DNA from: Roseobacter sp. GAI101
GTDB taxonomy: Bacteria > Pseudomonadota > Alphaproteobacteria > Rhodobacterales > Rhodobacteraceae
Direction of reading: 5' to 3'
Assembly: GCF_000156335.1 (NCBI RefSeq)
Contig: NZ_DS999213.1
Coordinates: 3,413,690 to 3,477,689 of the forward strand
Length of the DNA: 64,000 bases
Below, in pieces: positions 51,008-60,421 of the stretch (the stretch's first letter is position 1; the number at the start of each line of letters is the position of its first letter). The notes beneath the pieces were generated by a model that saw only the letters and a list, made by a program, of their open reading frames with translations, did no database searches and was not told the DNA's origin. A program made the position numbers and the translations under genes.

Positions 51008-52030
51008 CTAGTGCGGTGGTGTAGGGCGTTCCATGAGATCAGGATGCACTTTGCGCATCAGTTCCACGAATCCGCTGAAATCTTGCGCGGCGAACGTGGG
51101 GACCTCGCTTTGCTCAAGCGCGTCAAGATCCCGCTGATCGGCTGCATCGATACCGTTTTCCGGAATGCGCAATCCTACTGCCAAAATGCGGCCCGGATGC
51201 CGGTTGATCGCTTCAAGATAGATATGTGCGTCGTGCTGCCCTGTATCCCCCAGCAGAATGACCGGAAGATCTGGTGAGGCTCGCAATATCTGATCAATGC
51301 TGCCCCCCTTGTGACCCCCGTGCCCTTCGGTGATGAATTTCGTTTCGCTGATCCCCAAATCGCGCAGAAACATAGGTCCGCGGACAAGTCCGGCGTTATT
51401 GAACACATTCCCCAGAAAATTATGCAGGTTCCACGGTGAGGAGGAGACGTAGTACACCGGATTGCGCGCCCCATCCGACAGCGTTTCCATCAGCTGCTTT
51501 GCATCGGGGAAAATGATACGCGACAGCGCATTTCCAGTCAGAGAGGTCCAAAGGTTACGGGTCAGAGAATAGGCCCCTGTCAGCATCATCGTATCGTCAA
51601 TATCCGAAACCACCATAAAGCGGGCATCGGCGGGCGGTACAAAATAGGGGCAATTGAATATTTCTGTACTGCCTTCGACGGTAAGCGCGGCGCTTTGCCA
51701 GCCGGTTTTCCCATCGTGGGGAAGCATGAGGGTGAAATAGCCCTCTTCATCAGAACGGGCCGTCAAATCGCCATAGCTGACCGTAGCATCGCGGACCTCG
51801 TCAGTCAGGAACATGCCGATCATGTTGCGCAGATTGTCCAGCCGTGACTGTCCTTTACCCGCCTTAGCGTGCCGCAGCTTGCTGAGTACACGCCCGCGCA
51901 GGACAACCCCTTCCGGTGTCGCAAAGCCGATAAAGGGATCGATGTGACGGCCTGTGCCACTGCGCCCAAAGATCGGATCCAGCAGTGTTTCTGCTCGCAA
52001 GACAAGGCGATGTACCAACCGCTTGATCAT
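51008..52030 (-). CDS. DUF2183 (App1-like phosphatidate phosphatase) protein
   Basis: The 340-residue protein has DIDDT at 143-147 (FMVVSDIDDTMML), the nucleophile motif of the HAD-like App1 domain. ISETKFITEGHGGHK and ILLGDTGQHDAHIY supply the remaining motifs. In yeast, App1 dephosphorylates phosphatidate at membranes. AAAGGAG stands 8 nt before ATG 52030; the much longer upstream frame is in carB and rejected. Confidence 0.87.
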   Translation of the reverse strand: MIKRLVHRLVLRAETLLDPIFGRSGTGRHIDPFIGFATPEGVVLRGRVLSKLRHAKAGKGQSRLDNLRNMIGMFLTDEVRDATVSYGDLTARSDEEGYFTLMLPHDGKTGWQSAALTVEGSTEIFNCPYFVPPADARFMVVSDIDDTMMLTGAYSLTRNLWTSLTGNALSRIIFPDAKQLMETLSDGARNPVYYVSSSPWNLHNFLGNVFNNAGLVRGPMFLRDLGISETKFITEGHGGHKGGSIDQILRASPDLPVILLGDTGQHDAHIYLEAINRHPGRILAVGLRIPENGIDAADQRDLDALEQSEVPTFAAQDFSGFVELMRKVHPDLMERPTPPH

Positions 52031-52068
52031 ACGCGGGCTCCTTTTCAGACCGGCTGCATCGGCTTGCT

Positions 52069-55000
52069 TCACCCCTGAAGCGCTTTGACCCCTACATCGC
52101 CCTCTGCCTGGGCCTTGATCGCCAAAGCGGCTGCGTAGGACCCGGCTGCCGTCGTGAAATACGGGATCTTGTCGTACAGCGCGATAGAGCGGATGGATTT
52201 GCTGTCCTCGACCGCCTGCGCACCTTCGGTGGTGTTCATCACCAGCTGGATCGCTTCGTCCTTCATCATGTCGGTGATGTCGGGGCGGCCTTCGTAGACT
52301 TTGTTGACGACCTTGCAGGCGATATCGTGCGAGGTCAGCCAATCCGCCGTGCCACGGGTGGCGACGATGGTGAAACTCTGCTCGAGCAGAATTCGCGCGG
52401 CGGTCAGCATGTCATCGGTCTTGTCCATGTCCTTGATCGACAGGAAAGCGCAGCCTTCGCGTGGCAGCGGGTTGCCCGCGCCCATCTGCGCCTTGAGGAA
52501 GGCCCGCGGGAAATCGCGGTCCCAGCCCATGACTTCGCCGGTTGAACGCATTTCCGGCCCCAGCAGCGTGTCGACACCGGGGAAACGGGCGAAGGGCAGA
52601 ACCGCTTCCTTGACCGAGAACCACGGCATGTTCGGGTCGGCCAGCGTCATCGGATCACCCAGCGGCAGCACATCATCATAGGCCGCATCGGCATCATAGG
52701 CTGCACGCAGCGGGAAGTTCGACAGCGGTTCGCCTGCCATGATCCGCGCGGCGATGGAGGCGATGGCACTGTCCGTCGCCTTGGCCACGAACGGCACGGT
52801 GCGCGAGGCGCGGGGGTTGACCTCGATCAGGTAGATGTCACCATCCTTGATCGCAAACTGTATGTTCATCAGGCCAACGACGTTCAGCGCAAGGGCAAGG
52901 GCCTTGGTCTGTTTTTCGACTTCGGCAATGATCTCGCGTGACAAGGAATAGGGCGGCAGGGAACAGGCGCTGTCACCCGAATGCACGCCGGCTTCTTCGA
53001 TGTGCTGCATGATGCCCGCGACATGGACGTTCTTGCCGTCACACAGCGCATCCACGTCAAGTTCAACCGCGCCGGACAGGTAGTTATCCAGCAACACGGG
53101 GCTTTTGCCCGATACCACGACGGCTTCGCGGATGTAGCGCTCGAGGCTGGCTTGATCGCGGACAATTTCCATCGCGCGGCCGCCAAGGACGTAGGACGGG
53201 CGGATCACCAGCGGGAAGCCGATGTCGGCCGCGATTTCCAGCGCTTCGGCGTCGGAATGGGCGATGCCGTTGTGGGGCTGCTTGAGGCCGAGTTTCTGGA
53301 TCAGATCGGCGAAACGTTCGCGGTCTTCGGCAAGGTCGATCATGTCGGGCGTGGTGCCGAGGATCGGGATGCCCGCGTCTTGCAGGGCCTGCGCGATTTT
53401 CAGCGGGGTCTGGCCGCCGAATTGCACGATGACGCCGTGCAGCGTGCCATTTTCCTGCTCGACCCGAAGGATTTCCATGACGTGTTCGAACGTCAGCGGT
53501 TCAAAATACAGGCGGTCCGAGGTGTCATAGTCGGTGGACACGGTTTCGGGGTTGCAGTTGACCATGATGGTCTCATAGCCCGCGTCCGTCAGCGCATAGC
53601 AGGCGTGGCAGCAGCAATAGTCAAATTCGATGCCCTGACCGATGCGGTTGGGGCCACCGCCAAGGATGACGACTTTCTTGCGGTCCGAGGGGCGTGCTTC
53701 ACATTCGACTTCGCCGAAGGCAGGAGCCTCGTAGGTGGAATACATGTAGGGTGTCTGCGCTTCGAATTCGGCAGCGCAGGTGTCGATGCGTTTGAACACG
53801 GCCTTTACGCCGATCCGAAGCCGGGCATCGCGCACGTCCGCTTCGGTCTGGCCGGTAAGGGTGGCAAGGCGCGCGTCGGTAAAGCCCATCATCTTGAGCT
53901 GGCGCATCGCGGCTTCATCCGTCGGCAGGCCTGCGGCCCGCACGCCTTCTTCGGCGTCGACGATTTCGCGGATACGGGCCAGGAACCAAGGGTCGAACAT
54001 GGTGACGCCGTGGATGTCCACGTCGGACATGCCGTGGCGCATGGCCTGGGCGATGGTGCGCATGCGGTCGGGGGTTTGTTTGCTGATCGCCTTGATCACG
54101 GCGGCCTGGTCGGGGGCCCCGGGGATTTCGATTTCGTCAAATCCGGTCAGGCCGGATTCCATCGAGGCCAGCGCTTTTTGCAGGGATTCGTGGATCGTGC
54201 GGCCAATCGCCATCGCTTCGCCCACGGATTTCATCGCCGTGGTCAGGTAGGGTTCGGAGCCCGGAAATTTCTCAAAGGCGAATTTCGGGATTTTGGTGAC
54301 GACGTAGTCGATTGTCGGCTCGAACGACGCGGGCGTGACGCCGGTGATGTCGTTGTCGAGTTCATCCAGCGTGAAGCCCACGGCCAGTTTCGCCGCGATC
54401 TTGGCGATCGGGAAACCTGTCGCCTTGGAGGCCAGCGCCGAAGACCGCGACACGCGCGGGTTCATTTCGATCACGACCATGCGGCCATCCGCGGGGTTCA
54501 CGGCCCATTGCACGTTCGATCCGCCGGTTTCCACGCCAATCTCGCGCAGAACTGCAATCGAGTGGTTGCGCATGATCTGGTATTCTTTGTCCGTCAGCGT
54601 GAGTGCCGGCGCGACGGTAATCGAATCGCCCGTGTGCACGCCCATCGGATCGATGTTTTCGATGGAACAGACGATGATGGCGTTATCGGCGGTATCGCGG
54701 ACCACCTCCATCTCGAATTCCTTCCAGCCCAGCAGGGATTCGTCGATCAGGATCTGCCCGACCGGTGACGCGTCCATGCCCGAGCGACAGAAGAATTCAT
54801 AATCGTCGCGGTTGTAGGCCACACCGCCGCCGGTGCCGCCCATGGTGAAGGCAGGGCGGATGATGGCGGGCAGGCCGACATATTCGAGTGCTTCCAGCGC
54901 CATTGCAACGCCCGCGGCGAGGTCTTTCTTGCCGGCGGAATTCTTGGGGGCGGTCACGATCGTGGCTTTGGGGTTTTCGATCCCGAGGCGATCCATCGCT

Positions 55001-55401
55001 TCGCGGAAAAGCTGGCGATCTTCAGCCATTTCAATGGCTTCACGCTTGGCACCGATCATCTCTACGCCGAATTTTTCCAGCACGCCCATTTCTTCAAGCG
55101 CAAGAGAGGTGTTCAGCCCGGTCTGTCCGCCCATGGTGGGCAGCAGCGCATCGGGGCGTTCTTTTTCGATAATCTTGGCGACGATTTCGGGGGTGATCGG
55201 TTCGATGTAGGTGGCATCGGCCAGCCCCGGATCCGTCATGATGGTGGCAGGGTTGGAGTTGACGAGGATGACGCGGTAGCCTTCCTCTTTCAGAGCTTTG
55301 CACGCCTGGGCCCCGGAATAGTCGAATTCGCAGGCCTGACCAATTACGATGGGCCCCGCACCGATGATCATGATCGATTTGATGTCGGTTCTTTTTGGCA
55401 T
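52069..55401 (-). CDS. carB: Carbamoyl-phosphate synthase large subunit
   Basis: The 1110-residue protein has two ATP-grasp halves: residues 1-550 (begins [20 protein letters not shown]) and 551-960 ([20 protein letters not shown]). A C-terminal MGS-like allosteric domain follows (from about 960, [13 protein letters not shown]). It makes carbamoyl phosphate for pyrimidine and arginine synthesis with CarA, which is not in the window. Long opposite-strand frames here are shadows. Confidence 0.97.
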   Translation of the reverse strand: MPKRTDIKSIMIIGAGPIVIGQACEFDYSGAQACKALKEEGYRVILVNSNPATIMTDPGLADATYIEPITPEIVAKIIEKERPDALLPTMGGQTGLNTSLALEEMGVLEKFGVEMIGAKREAIEMAEDRQLFREAMDRLGIENPKATIVTAPKNSAGKKDLAAGVAMALEALEYVGLPAIIRPAFTMGGTGGGVAYNRDDYEFFCRSGMDASPVGQILIDESLLGWKEFEMEVVRDTADNAIIVCSIENIDPMGVHTGDSITVAPALTLTDKEYQIMRNHSIAVLREIGVETGGSNVQWAVNPADGRMVVIEMNPRVSRSSALASKATGFPIAKIAAKLAVGFTLDELDNDITGVTPASFEPTIDYVVTKIPKFAFEKFPGSEPYLTTAMKSVGEAMAIGRTIHESLQKALASMESGLTGFDEIEIPGAPDQAAVIKAISKQTPDRMRTIAQAMRHGMSDVDIHGVTMFDPWFLARIREIVDAEEGVRAAGLPTDEAAMRQLKMMGFTDARLATLTGQTEADVRDARLRIGVKAVFKRIDTCAAEFEAQTPYMYSTYEAPAFGEVECEARPSDRKKVVILGGGPNRIGQGIEFDYCCCHACYALTDAGYETIMVNCNPETVSTDYDTSDRLYFEPLTFEHVMEILRVEQENGTLHGVIVQFGGQTPLKIAQALQDAGIPILGTTPDMIDLAEDRERFADLIQKLGLKQPHNGIAHSDAEALEIAADIGFPLVIRPSYVLGGRAMEIVRDQASLERYIREAVVVSGKSPVLLDNYLSGAVELDVDALCDGKNVHVAGIMQHIEEAGVHSGDSACSLPPYSLSREIIAEVEKQTKALALALNVVGLMNIQFAIKDGDIYLIEVNPRASRTVPFVAKATDSAIASIAARIMAGEPLSNFPLRAAYDADAAYDDVLPLGDPMTLADPNMPWFSVKEAVLPFARFPGVDTLLGPEMRSTGEVMGWDRDFPRAFLKAQMGAGNPLPREGCAFLSIKDMDKTDDMLTAARILLEQSFTIVATRGTADWLTSHDIACKVVNKVYEGRPDITDMMKDEAIQLVMNTTEGAQAVEDSKSIRSIALYDKIPYFTTAAGSYAAALAIKAQAEGDVGVKALQG

Positions 55402-55511
55402 GGCTCAGGCCCCCGGATGTTTGCAAATTCTCCGCGTTATAGGCCTTGGGGGGAGAGGTGCAAGGGGGGAAGGGCGGTATCCGGTCGGGTTTTGATCCTG
55501 GCCGGGCCGGA

Positions 55512-55557
55512 TTGGGGCGCTGCCCCAAACCCCGGGATATTTTCGAGCCAGAGAAGA
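55512..55557 (+). repeat. Intergenic hairpin element, copy B
   Basis: TTGGGGCGCTGCCCCAA forms a hairpin and is followed by ACCCCGGGATATTTT and then AGCCAGAGAAG, the same series as copy A in the opposite orientation relative to the flanking genes. Confidence 0.7.
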
Positions 55558-55570
55558 GGGGCCTGTGGCG

Positions 55571-56335
55571 TCAGGCGGGGGAGAGGAAGGCGCGCACGGA
55601 CGCTTCGAAATCGCGGGGGTTTTCAGCGTGGAGCCAATGGCCGACGCCCGGGAGCTTGGCGAAATATGCGTTGGGAAAGAGCGCTTTTATTCCGGGGCGG
55701 TATTCGGGCAGGACGTAATGCGATTTGGCACCGGACAAAAAGAAGGTCGGGCCGTCGAAGGTGCCGCTGATGTCTGTGGGCCAGCCTACGATGTTGGGCA
55801 TTTCTGCTTCGAGCACGTCGAGGTTGAGTTTCCAGCTTTTGGTCGCAACATCCAGCGATTGGGTGAAAAAGCTTTGCAAGGCAGGTTCGACCCCGGCAGC
55901 AGCGAGCTGTTCCTGGGCATCGGAGCGGCGGGTAAGGGTGGTCAGGTCAACGGCGCGCATGGCGTCGATGAATTCCTGTTGGCTGTGATCATAGGCGACG
56001 GGCGCGATGTCGGCGATGATAAGCCGGCGGATCAGATCCGGATGCAGCAGCGCCAAAGCCATCGAGGTCTTGCCGCCCATCGAGTGGCCGCAGACATCCA
56101 TCGGTGCGCCGATGTGGCGGATCACCTCGGCGAGGTCTTCGGCCATTTCGGGGTATGTTTGCGTGTCTGCGCGCGGACTGTCGCCATGGTTGCGCATGTC
56201 CACGGTTATGACGCGGCGGCTGTCTGACAGGCGCTTTGCGATCACGCCCCAGTTGCGGCCGGATCCGAAGAGGCCGTGAACGATCAGAAGGGCGGGGGCA
56301 TCCGTCGCGGTGCCATATTCGGTATAGTTCAGCAT
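55571..56335 (-). CDS. Alpha/beta fold hydrolase (YbfF-like esterase)
   Basis: The 254-residue protein has LLIVHGLFGSGRNW, the nucleophile elbow CGHSMGG (Ser85), VDMRNHGDSP and GVGHWLH with the catalytic His. These match the small-esterase group around YbfF. Substrate is unknown. The gene lies between carB and a divergent small membrane protein, with hairpin copy B after its stop. Confidence 0.87.
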   Translation of the reverse strand: MLNYTEYGTATDAPALLIVHGLFGSGRNWGVIAKRLSDSRRVITVDMRNHGDSPRADTQTYPEMAEDLAEVIRHIGAPMDVCGHSMGGKTSMALALLHPDLIRRLIIADIAPVAYDHSQQEFIDAMRAVDLTTLTRRSDAQEQLAAAGVEPALQSFFTQSLDVATKSWKLNLDVLEAEMPNIVGWPTDISGTFDGPTFFLSGAKSHYVLPEYRPGIKALFPNAYFAKLPGVGHWLHAENPRDFEASVRAFLSPA

Positions 56336-56390
56336 GGTTGTAGATTTAGGGGCATTGTGGAAGATGCGCCAGAGGGATTAAGGTATTCGA

Positions 56391-56765
56391 ATGCTGGACC
56401 ACAAAGACATTGAGACCAAAGCGCAGACCGTACAGCGCGAGATGCACGACCGGTTGGGCGTGAGGGGGCGCGATCTGGCCCATGCGATGCGGCGGGCGGG
56501 CCGCAGGCTGCCCAGAGCCGTGCGCCTGAAGGGCAATGCCCTGGCACAGGCCGCGTTTTTTGCGCAGAACCCCAAGATGGCGCGCAGGCTGGATGGCACG
56601 GAGGTCCAGCAATCCTATGACGCGGTGATGGCCCATCTTGGGACCATTGATGTTAAGGAGAACCGTAAGGACCGGCTGCTGGGGCTTGCCGGTAGCATTG
56701 CGTTCAATCTGCTTTTCGTCGTGGGGGCATTTATCGGCTATCTGTGGTGGCGCGGCTACGTCTAG
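56391..56765 (+). CDS. Small protein with one C-terminal membrane helix, function unknown
   Basis: The 124-residue protein is basic and helical over residues 1-95, then has a membrane segment ([20 protein letters not shown]). It is predicted tail-anchored with the bulk in the cytosol. I do not recognise a characterised family. The ATG has only weak upstream Shine-Dalgarno sequence. The end overlaps the convergent cupin gene by 4 nt. Confidence 0.7.
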   Translation: MLDHKDIETKAQTVQREMHDRLGVRGRDLAHAMRRAGRRLPRAVRLKGNALAQAAFFAQNPKMARRLDGTEVQQSYDAVMAHLGTIDVKENRKDRLLGLAGSIAFNLLFVVGAFIGYLWWRGYV

Positions 56766-57157
56766 CCGCCATATTGCGCGTCGGTGACATGTTCGAGCCA
56801 GTCCACGGCCTTGCCATCGAGGGCTTCCTGTAGGGCGAGATGGCTCATGGCGCAATCGGGGGCAGCCCCGTGCCAATGCTTTTCGCCGGGCGCGAACCAG
56901 ACGGTATCGCCGGCGCGCAGGGGCGTGATCGGGCCGCCTTGGGTCTGGGCAAGGCCTGCACCCGAGAGTACCATCAGCGTCTGGCCCAAGGGGTGGGTGT
57001 GCCATGCCGTGCGCGCGCCCGGTTCAAAGGTAACGGTCGCCGCGCGGATGCGGGCAGGATCGGGGGCCGAGACGACCGGATCAACGCGCACGGTGCCGGT
57101 GAAATAGTCGGGCGATCCGGTTTCGGAGGGGCGGCTGCCAGCGTGTTTGATATCCAT
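56762..57157 (-). CDS. Cupin domain-containing protein
   Basis: The 131-residue single cupin has the metal-binding motif 1 [15 protein letters not shown] and motif 2 [17 protein letters not shown]. It resembles the hydroxynitrile-lyase/carboxymuconolactone-associated cupins that bind manganese or iron. The substrate is unknown. It ends 4 nt inside the convergent small membrane-protein gene. Confidence 0.87.
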   Translation of the reverse strand: MDIKHAGSRPSETGSPDYFTGTVRVDPVVSAPDPARIRAATVTFEPGARTAWHTHPLGQTLMVLSGAGLAQTQGGPITPLRAGDTVWFAPGEKHWHGAAPDCAMSHLALQEALDGKAVDWLEHVTDAQYGG

Positions 57158-57323
57158 TGTCGGGTCCTTTGCATAAATCCTTGTGGAACTGGATCATGGG
57201 CGACGGGCAGGTGGCAAGGGGATACCGACGGTCGGACACTGCTTAATTCACGTTAAGACAATTGTTTCCAAAGTGATGCAGGACTTGAAGGCAGAGATGA
57301 CGCTCTGAGGATTGGGCTTAATG

Positions 57324-57358
57324 AAAAGGCCCCGACGCAAATGCTGCCGGGGCCTTTT
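57324..57358. terminator. Terminator downstream of glyA
   Basis: AAAAGGCCCCG pairs with CGGGGCCTTTT (11 bp, 14-nt loop). It lies about 90 nt past the glyA stop on the minus strand. Confidence 0.82.
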
Positions 57359-57369
57359 CATTTTCTGGT

Positions 57370-57427
57370 GGAGGGGGCGCTGCCCCCGCCCTGAAGGGCC
57401 CCCCGGGATTTTTTTCCATTTGGAATT
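57370..57427 (+). repeat. Intergenic hairpin element, copy C
   Basis: GAGGGGGCGCTGCCCCCGC forms a hairpin, followed by CCCCCCGGGATTTTTTTCC. It is the most divergent of the three copies, lacking the AGCCAGAGAAG tail seen in A and B. It sits between the glyA stop and its terminator. Confidence 0.6.
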
Positions 57428-57445
57428 ACGGGGGGCCGTTGGGGT

Positions 57446-58723
57446 TTAGAGGTTGGGGTAGATAGGGAAGCGGGCGCAGAGCGCTTCGACTTCGGCTTTT
57501 ACCTTTTCTTCGACGGCTGTGTTGCCATCGACGCCATTGGCGGCCAGACCGTCGACGACTTCGATGATCCAGTCTGCGATCTGGCGGAATTCAGCCTCGC
57601 CGAAGCCACGTGTCGTGGCGGCGGGCGAGCCGAGGCGGATGCCGGACGTGACCGTCGGTTTTTCAGGGTCAAATGGCACGCCGTTCTTGTTGCAGGTGAT
57701 ATGGGCACGGCCAAGCGCCTTTTCCGTCTCGTTGCCTTTGACGCCTTTGGGACGCAGGTCGACGAGCAGTAGGTGTGTGTCGGTGCCGTGGGTTACGGTA
57801 TCGAGCCCGCCTTTGATCAGCTGATCGCTGAGGGCCTGGGCGTTTGCGATGACTTGTTTGATGTAGGTTTTGAACTCGGGCTGTAGCGCTTCGCCGAAGG
57901 CGACGGCTTTGGCAGCGATGACATGCATCAGCGGGCCGCCCTGAATGCCGGGGAAAATGGCGGAGTTGAATTTCTTGGCCAATGCTTCGTCATTGGTCAG
58001 GATCATGCCGCCGCGCGGGCCGCGCAAGGTCTTGTGAGTCGTGGTCGTTGCAACATGCGCGTGGGGGAAGGGCGACGGGTGTTCGCCAGCCGCCACCAGA
58101 CCCGCAAAGTGGGCCATGTCGACGTGCAGGTAGGCACCAACCATATCGGCGATCTCGCGCATGCGTTTGAAATCGATCTGGCGCGGCACGGCCGATCCAC
58201 CGGCGATGATCATCTTGGGCTGGTGTTCCTTGGCCAGCGCTTCGACCTGATCATAGTCCAGCAGGTTGTCTTCCTTGCGCACCCCGTACTGGATCGCGTT
58301 GAACCATTTGCCGGACTGGTTCGGTTTTGCGCCGTGGGTCAGGTGGCCGCCTGCATCCAGTGACATGCCAAGGATCGTATCGCCGGGCTGCAACAGCGCC
58401 GTGAACACACCCTGGTTTGCCTGAGAGCCCGAGTTCGGCTGGACGTTGGCAAAGCCGCAATCGAACAGCTTGCAGGCGCGTTCAATGGCAAGGTTTTCCG
58501 CCACATCCACGAAGTCACAGCCCCCGTAGTAGCGGCGGCCCGGATACCCTTCGGCATATTTGTTGGTCATCACCGAGCCTTGCGCTTCCATCACGGCGGC
58601 AGAGACGATGTTTTCGGAAGCGATCAATTCGATCTCGTTGCGCTGGCGGCCGAGTTCTTTTGTGATGGCATCGAAGATCTCGGGATCGGCTTGCGAAAGG
58701 GACTTGGTGAAGAAACCGGACAT
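57446..58723 (-). CDS. glyA: Serine hydroxymethyltransferase
   Basis: The 425-residue PLP enzyme converts serine and tetrahydrofolate to glycine and methylene-THF. The PLP lysine is Lys231 in [31 protein letters not shown] and [10 protein letters not shown] are conserved. The length is normal. It is divergent from nadK. No glycine riboswitch was recognised upstream. Confidence 0.96.
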   Translation of the reverse strand: MSGFFTKSLSQADPEIFDAITKELGRQRNEIELIASENIVSAAVMEAQGSVMTNKYAEGYPGRRYYGGCDFVDVAENLAIERACKLFDCGFANVQPNSGSQANQGVFTALLQPGDTILGMSLDAGGHLTHGAKPNQSGKWFNAIQYGVRKEDNLLDYDQVEALAKEHQPKMIIAGGSAVPRQIDFKRMREIADMVGAYLHVDMAHFAGLVAAGEHPSPFPHAHVATTTTHKTLRGPRGGMILTNDEALAKKFNSAIFPGIQGGPLMHVIAAKAVAFGEALQPEFKTYIKQVIANAQALSDQLIKGGLDTVTHGTDTHLLLVDLRPKGVKGNETEKALGRAHITCNKNGVPFDPEKPTVTSGIRLGSPAATTRGFGEAEFRQIADWIIEVVDGLAANGVDGNTAVEEKVKAEVEALCARFPIYPNL

Positions 58724-58892
58724 GGGGTGTTCCTTTGAAAACGGGGATGAGTTGCGCGTTGTCTAACCGAAAGCATCGGCGGCGTGAAGGTCGTATTCCG
58801 CCGCACGCGGCCCCATAAACGGCAAAGCTGGTAGAGCCGTAGATAATGTGGTTCTTTCGGGGCTGAATATCCCTGATTGGAAACTTGCGCCC

Positions 58893-59648
58893 ATGAAGAT
58901 CGCCTTTACTGCCAGCCGCGCCGAAGTGGCCCAGACCGCCCTTGCCGTGCTAAGCGCGCGGTACGGCAATGTCGCCCCCGAGGAGGCTGATGTTATCGTG
59001 GCGCTGGGCGGCGACGGGTTCATGTTGCAGACGCTGCACAGCACTCAGGCGCTTGGGCTGCCGGTCTATGGCATGAACCGGGGCACCATCGGGTTCTTGA
59101 TGAATGAATATGCTGCTGACGATCTGGTCGAACGACTGAATGCGGCAGAGGAAGCAGTGATCAACCCGTTGGTCATGAAGGCCACCCATACGGATGGGCG
59201 CAGTTCAATGGCGCTGGCCCTGAACGAGGTGGCGTTGCTGCGCGAGGGGCCGCAGGCCGCCAAACTGCGGATTACGGTGGATGGCCGCGTTCGGATGGAG
59301 GAACTGGTCTGCGACGGGGCGCTGGTTGCCACGCCGGCAGGGTCGACGGCCTATAACTATTCAGCGCACGGGCCGATCCTGCCGATTGGCGCGGATGTTC
59401 TGGCGCTTACTGCTGTCGCTGCGTTCAGGCCCCGACGGTGGCGCGGCGCGCTGTTGCCAAAGACCGCAACGGTGCGTTTTGATGTGTTGGAGCCCGAAAA
59501 GCGTCCTGTCATGGCCGATGCCGATGGCATATCCCACCGGGATGTCGTGTCGGTCGAGATTACATCGGACCCGAACATTTCGCACAGCATTCTTTTCGAC
59601 CCCGGCCACGGGCTTGAGGAACGTCTGATCAGTGAGCAATTCACCTGA
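58893..59648 (+). CDS. nadK: NAD kinase
   Basis: The 251-residue enzyme phosphorylates NAD to NADP. GGDG lies at residues 39-42 ([14 protein letters not shown]), followed by [14 protein letters not shown] and [20 protein letters not shown] 58893 gives the family start [14 protein letters not shown]; the frame upstream to 58848 is unsupported. It is divergent from glyA. Confidence 0.94.
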   Translation: MKIAFTASRAEVAQTALAVLSARYGNVAPEEADVIVALGGDGFMLQTLHSTQALGLPVYGMNRGTIGFLMNEYAADDLVERLNAAEEAVINPLVMKATHTDGRSSMALALNEVALLREGPQAAKLRITVDGRVRMEELVCDGALVATPAGSTAYNYSAHGPILPIGADVLALTAVAAFRPRRWRGALLPKTATVRFDVLEPEKRPVMADADGISHRDVVSVEITSDPNISHSILFDPGHGLEERLISEQFT

Positions 59649-59757
59649 GCGTCCCTTTTTCTGCGGAACAAAACCGGCACCGGAACGTTTGTTTAATGAG
59701 ACGCGCAGGGCACCTTGGTGGGCCTTGAAGCGCCAGAAAACATGAAGGAGATCCGCT

Positions 59758-59958
59758 ATGAATTGGGATACAATCAAAGGCAACTGGAGCCAGATGACCG
59801 GTAAGGTCAAAGAAGAATGGGGCGACCTGACGGACGATGATGTCACCGAAGCCGCAGGCGAGCGTGACCAGCTGGTCGGCAAGATCCAGGCCAAATATGG
59901 CGTCGCCAAGGAAGAAGCTGAAAAGCAGGTCGACAACTTTGTGGCCAAGCAAAGCTAA
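59758..59958 (+). CDS. CsbD family stress protein
   Basis: The 66-residue protein begins MNWDTIKGNWSQMTGKVKEE and shows the CsbD repeat (WGDLTDDDVTEAAGERDQLV, GKIQAKYGVAKEEAEKQVDN). These small helical proteins are induced in general stress. GGAG is upstream of ATG. A terminator follows 20 nt after the stop. Confidence 0.9.
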   Translation: MNWDTIKGNWSQMTGKVKEEWGDLTDDDVTEAAGERDQLVGKIQAKYGVAKEEAEKQVDNFVAKQS

Positions 59959-59978
59959 GTCGGTTTTCGATCGACGAG

Positions 59979-60007
59979 AAAGCGGTCCCGTCAGGGGCCG
60001 CTTTTTT
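59979..60007 (+). terminator. Terminator after csbD
   Basis: AAGCGG with TCCC pairs with GGGG and CCGCTT around GTCA, then TTTTTT. Confidence 0.85.
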
Positions 60008-60020
60008 GTTTCAATGTCCC

Positions 60021-60266
60021 TTATTGAACAAGGAAATACCGCGCGATGCCGTAGACGTAGAGCGCGGAGAACATGATATTTAGATATTTGAGCTGTGGTT
60101 CTGTGCGCAGCCAACCGCATTAGACCCATATCAGGCAAAACGGCAGGCTGAGCATCATCGCCGCAAGTTGCCACCCCTGTACCAGACTGATTGTGCTGGA
60201 AATACCCAAACCCACAGCAGTCCATTTCAACTGCTGCTCAAAAGCTGCAAGCCGCAAAAGTATCAT
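60021..60266 (-). pseudogene. Small membrane-protein ORF interrupted by one stop codon
   Basis: Reading the minus strand from ATG 60266, codons run MILLRLAAFEQQLKWTAVGL and on through SLPFCLIWV to a TAA at codon 49 (60120-60122). They then continue in the same frame, CGWLRTEPQLKYLNIMFSAL to YVYGIARYFLVQ and a final TAA at 60021-60023. Without the inner stop it would be an 81-residue protein with two or three hydrophobic helices. The coding character continues past the stop, which suggests a recent nonsense change or a sequencing error. I do not recognise the family. Confidence 0.55.
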
Positions 60267-60384
60267 TTGAACAAAGACTTTCTGGAAATCAGCGCCGTGG
60301 ACCCGGCGATCTGATTTGCAATTCCTAGCCCAAGATATCGAATCTCACAACTCTTCTATGGGACGTAGGCGAGGGGGACGGGCA

Positions 60385-60414
60385 GCGCAGGGCGACCCAT
60401 GTGTCACCCTGCGC
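60385..60414. other. Hairpin downstream of prpE
   Basis: GCGCAGGG pairs with CCCTGCGC, with a further partly paired centre. No T-run follows on either strand, so termination is uncertain. Confidence 0.4.
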
Positions 60415-60421
60415 GGTTGGC

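Noticed and set aside
52981..54768. A 595-codon plus-strand frame inside carB
   Set aside because: It is opposite a complete carB with all motifs; the translated product is repetitive and glycine/histidine-rich like other shadows.
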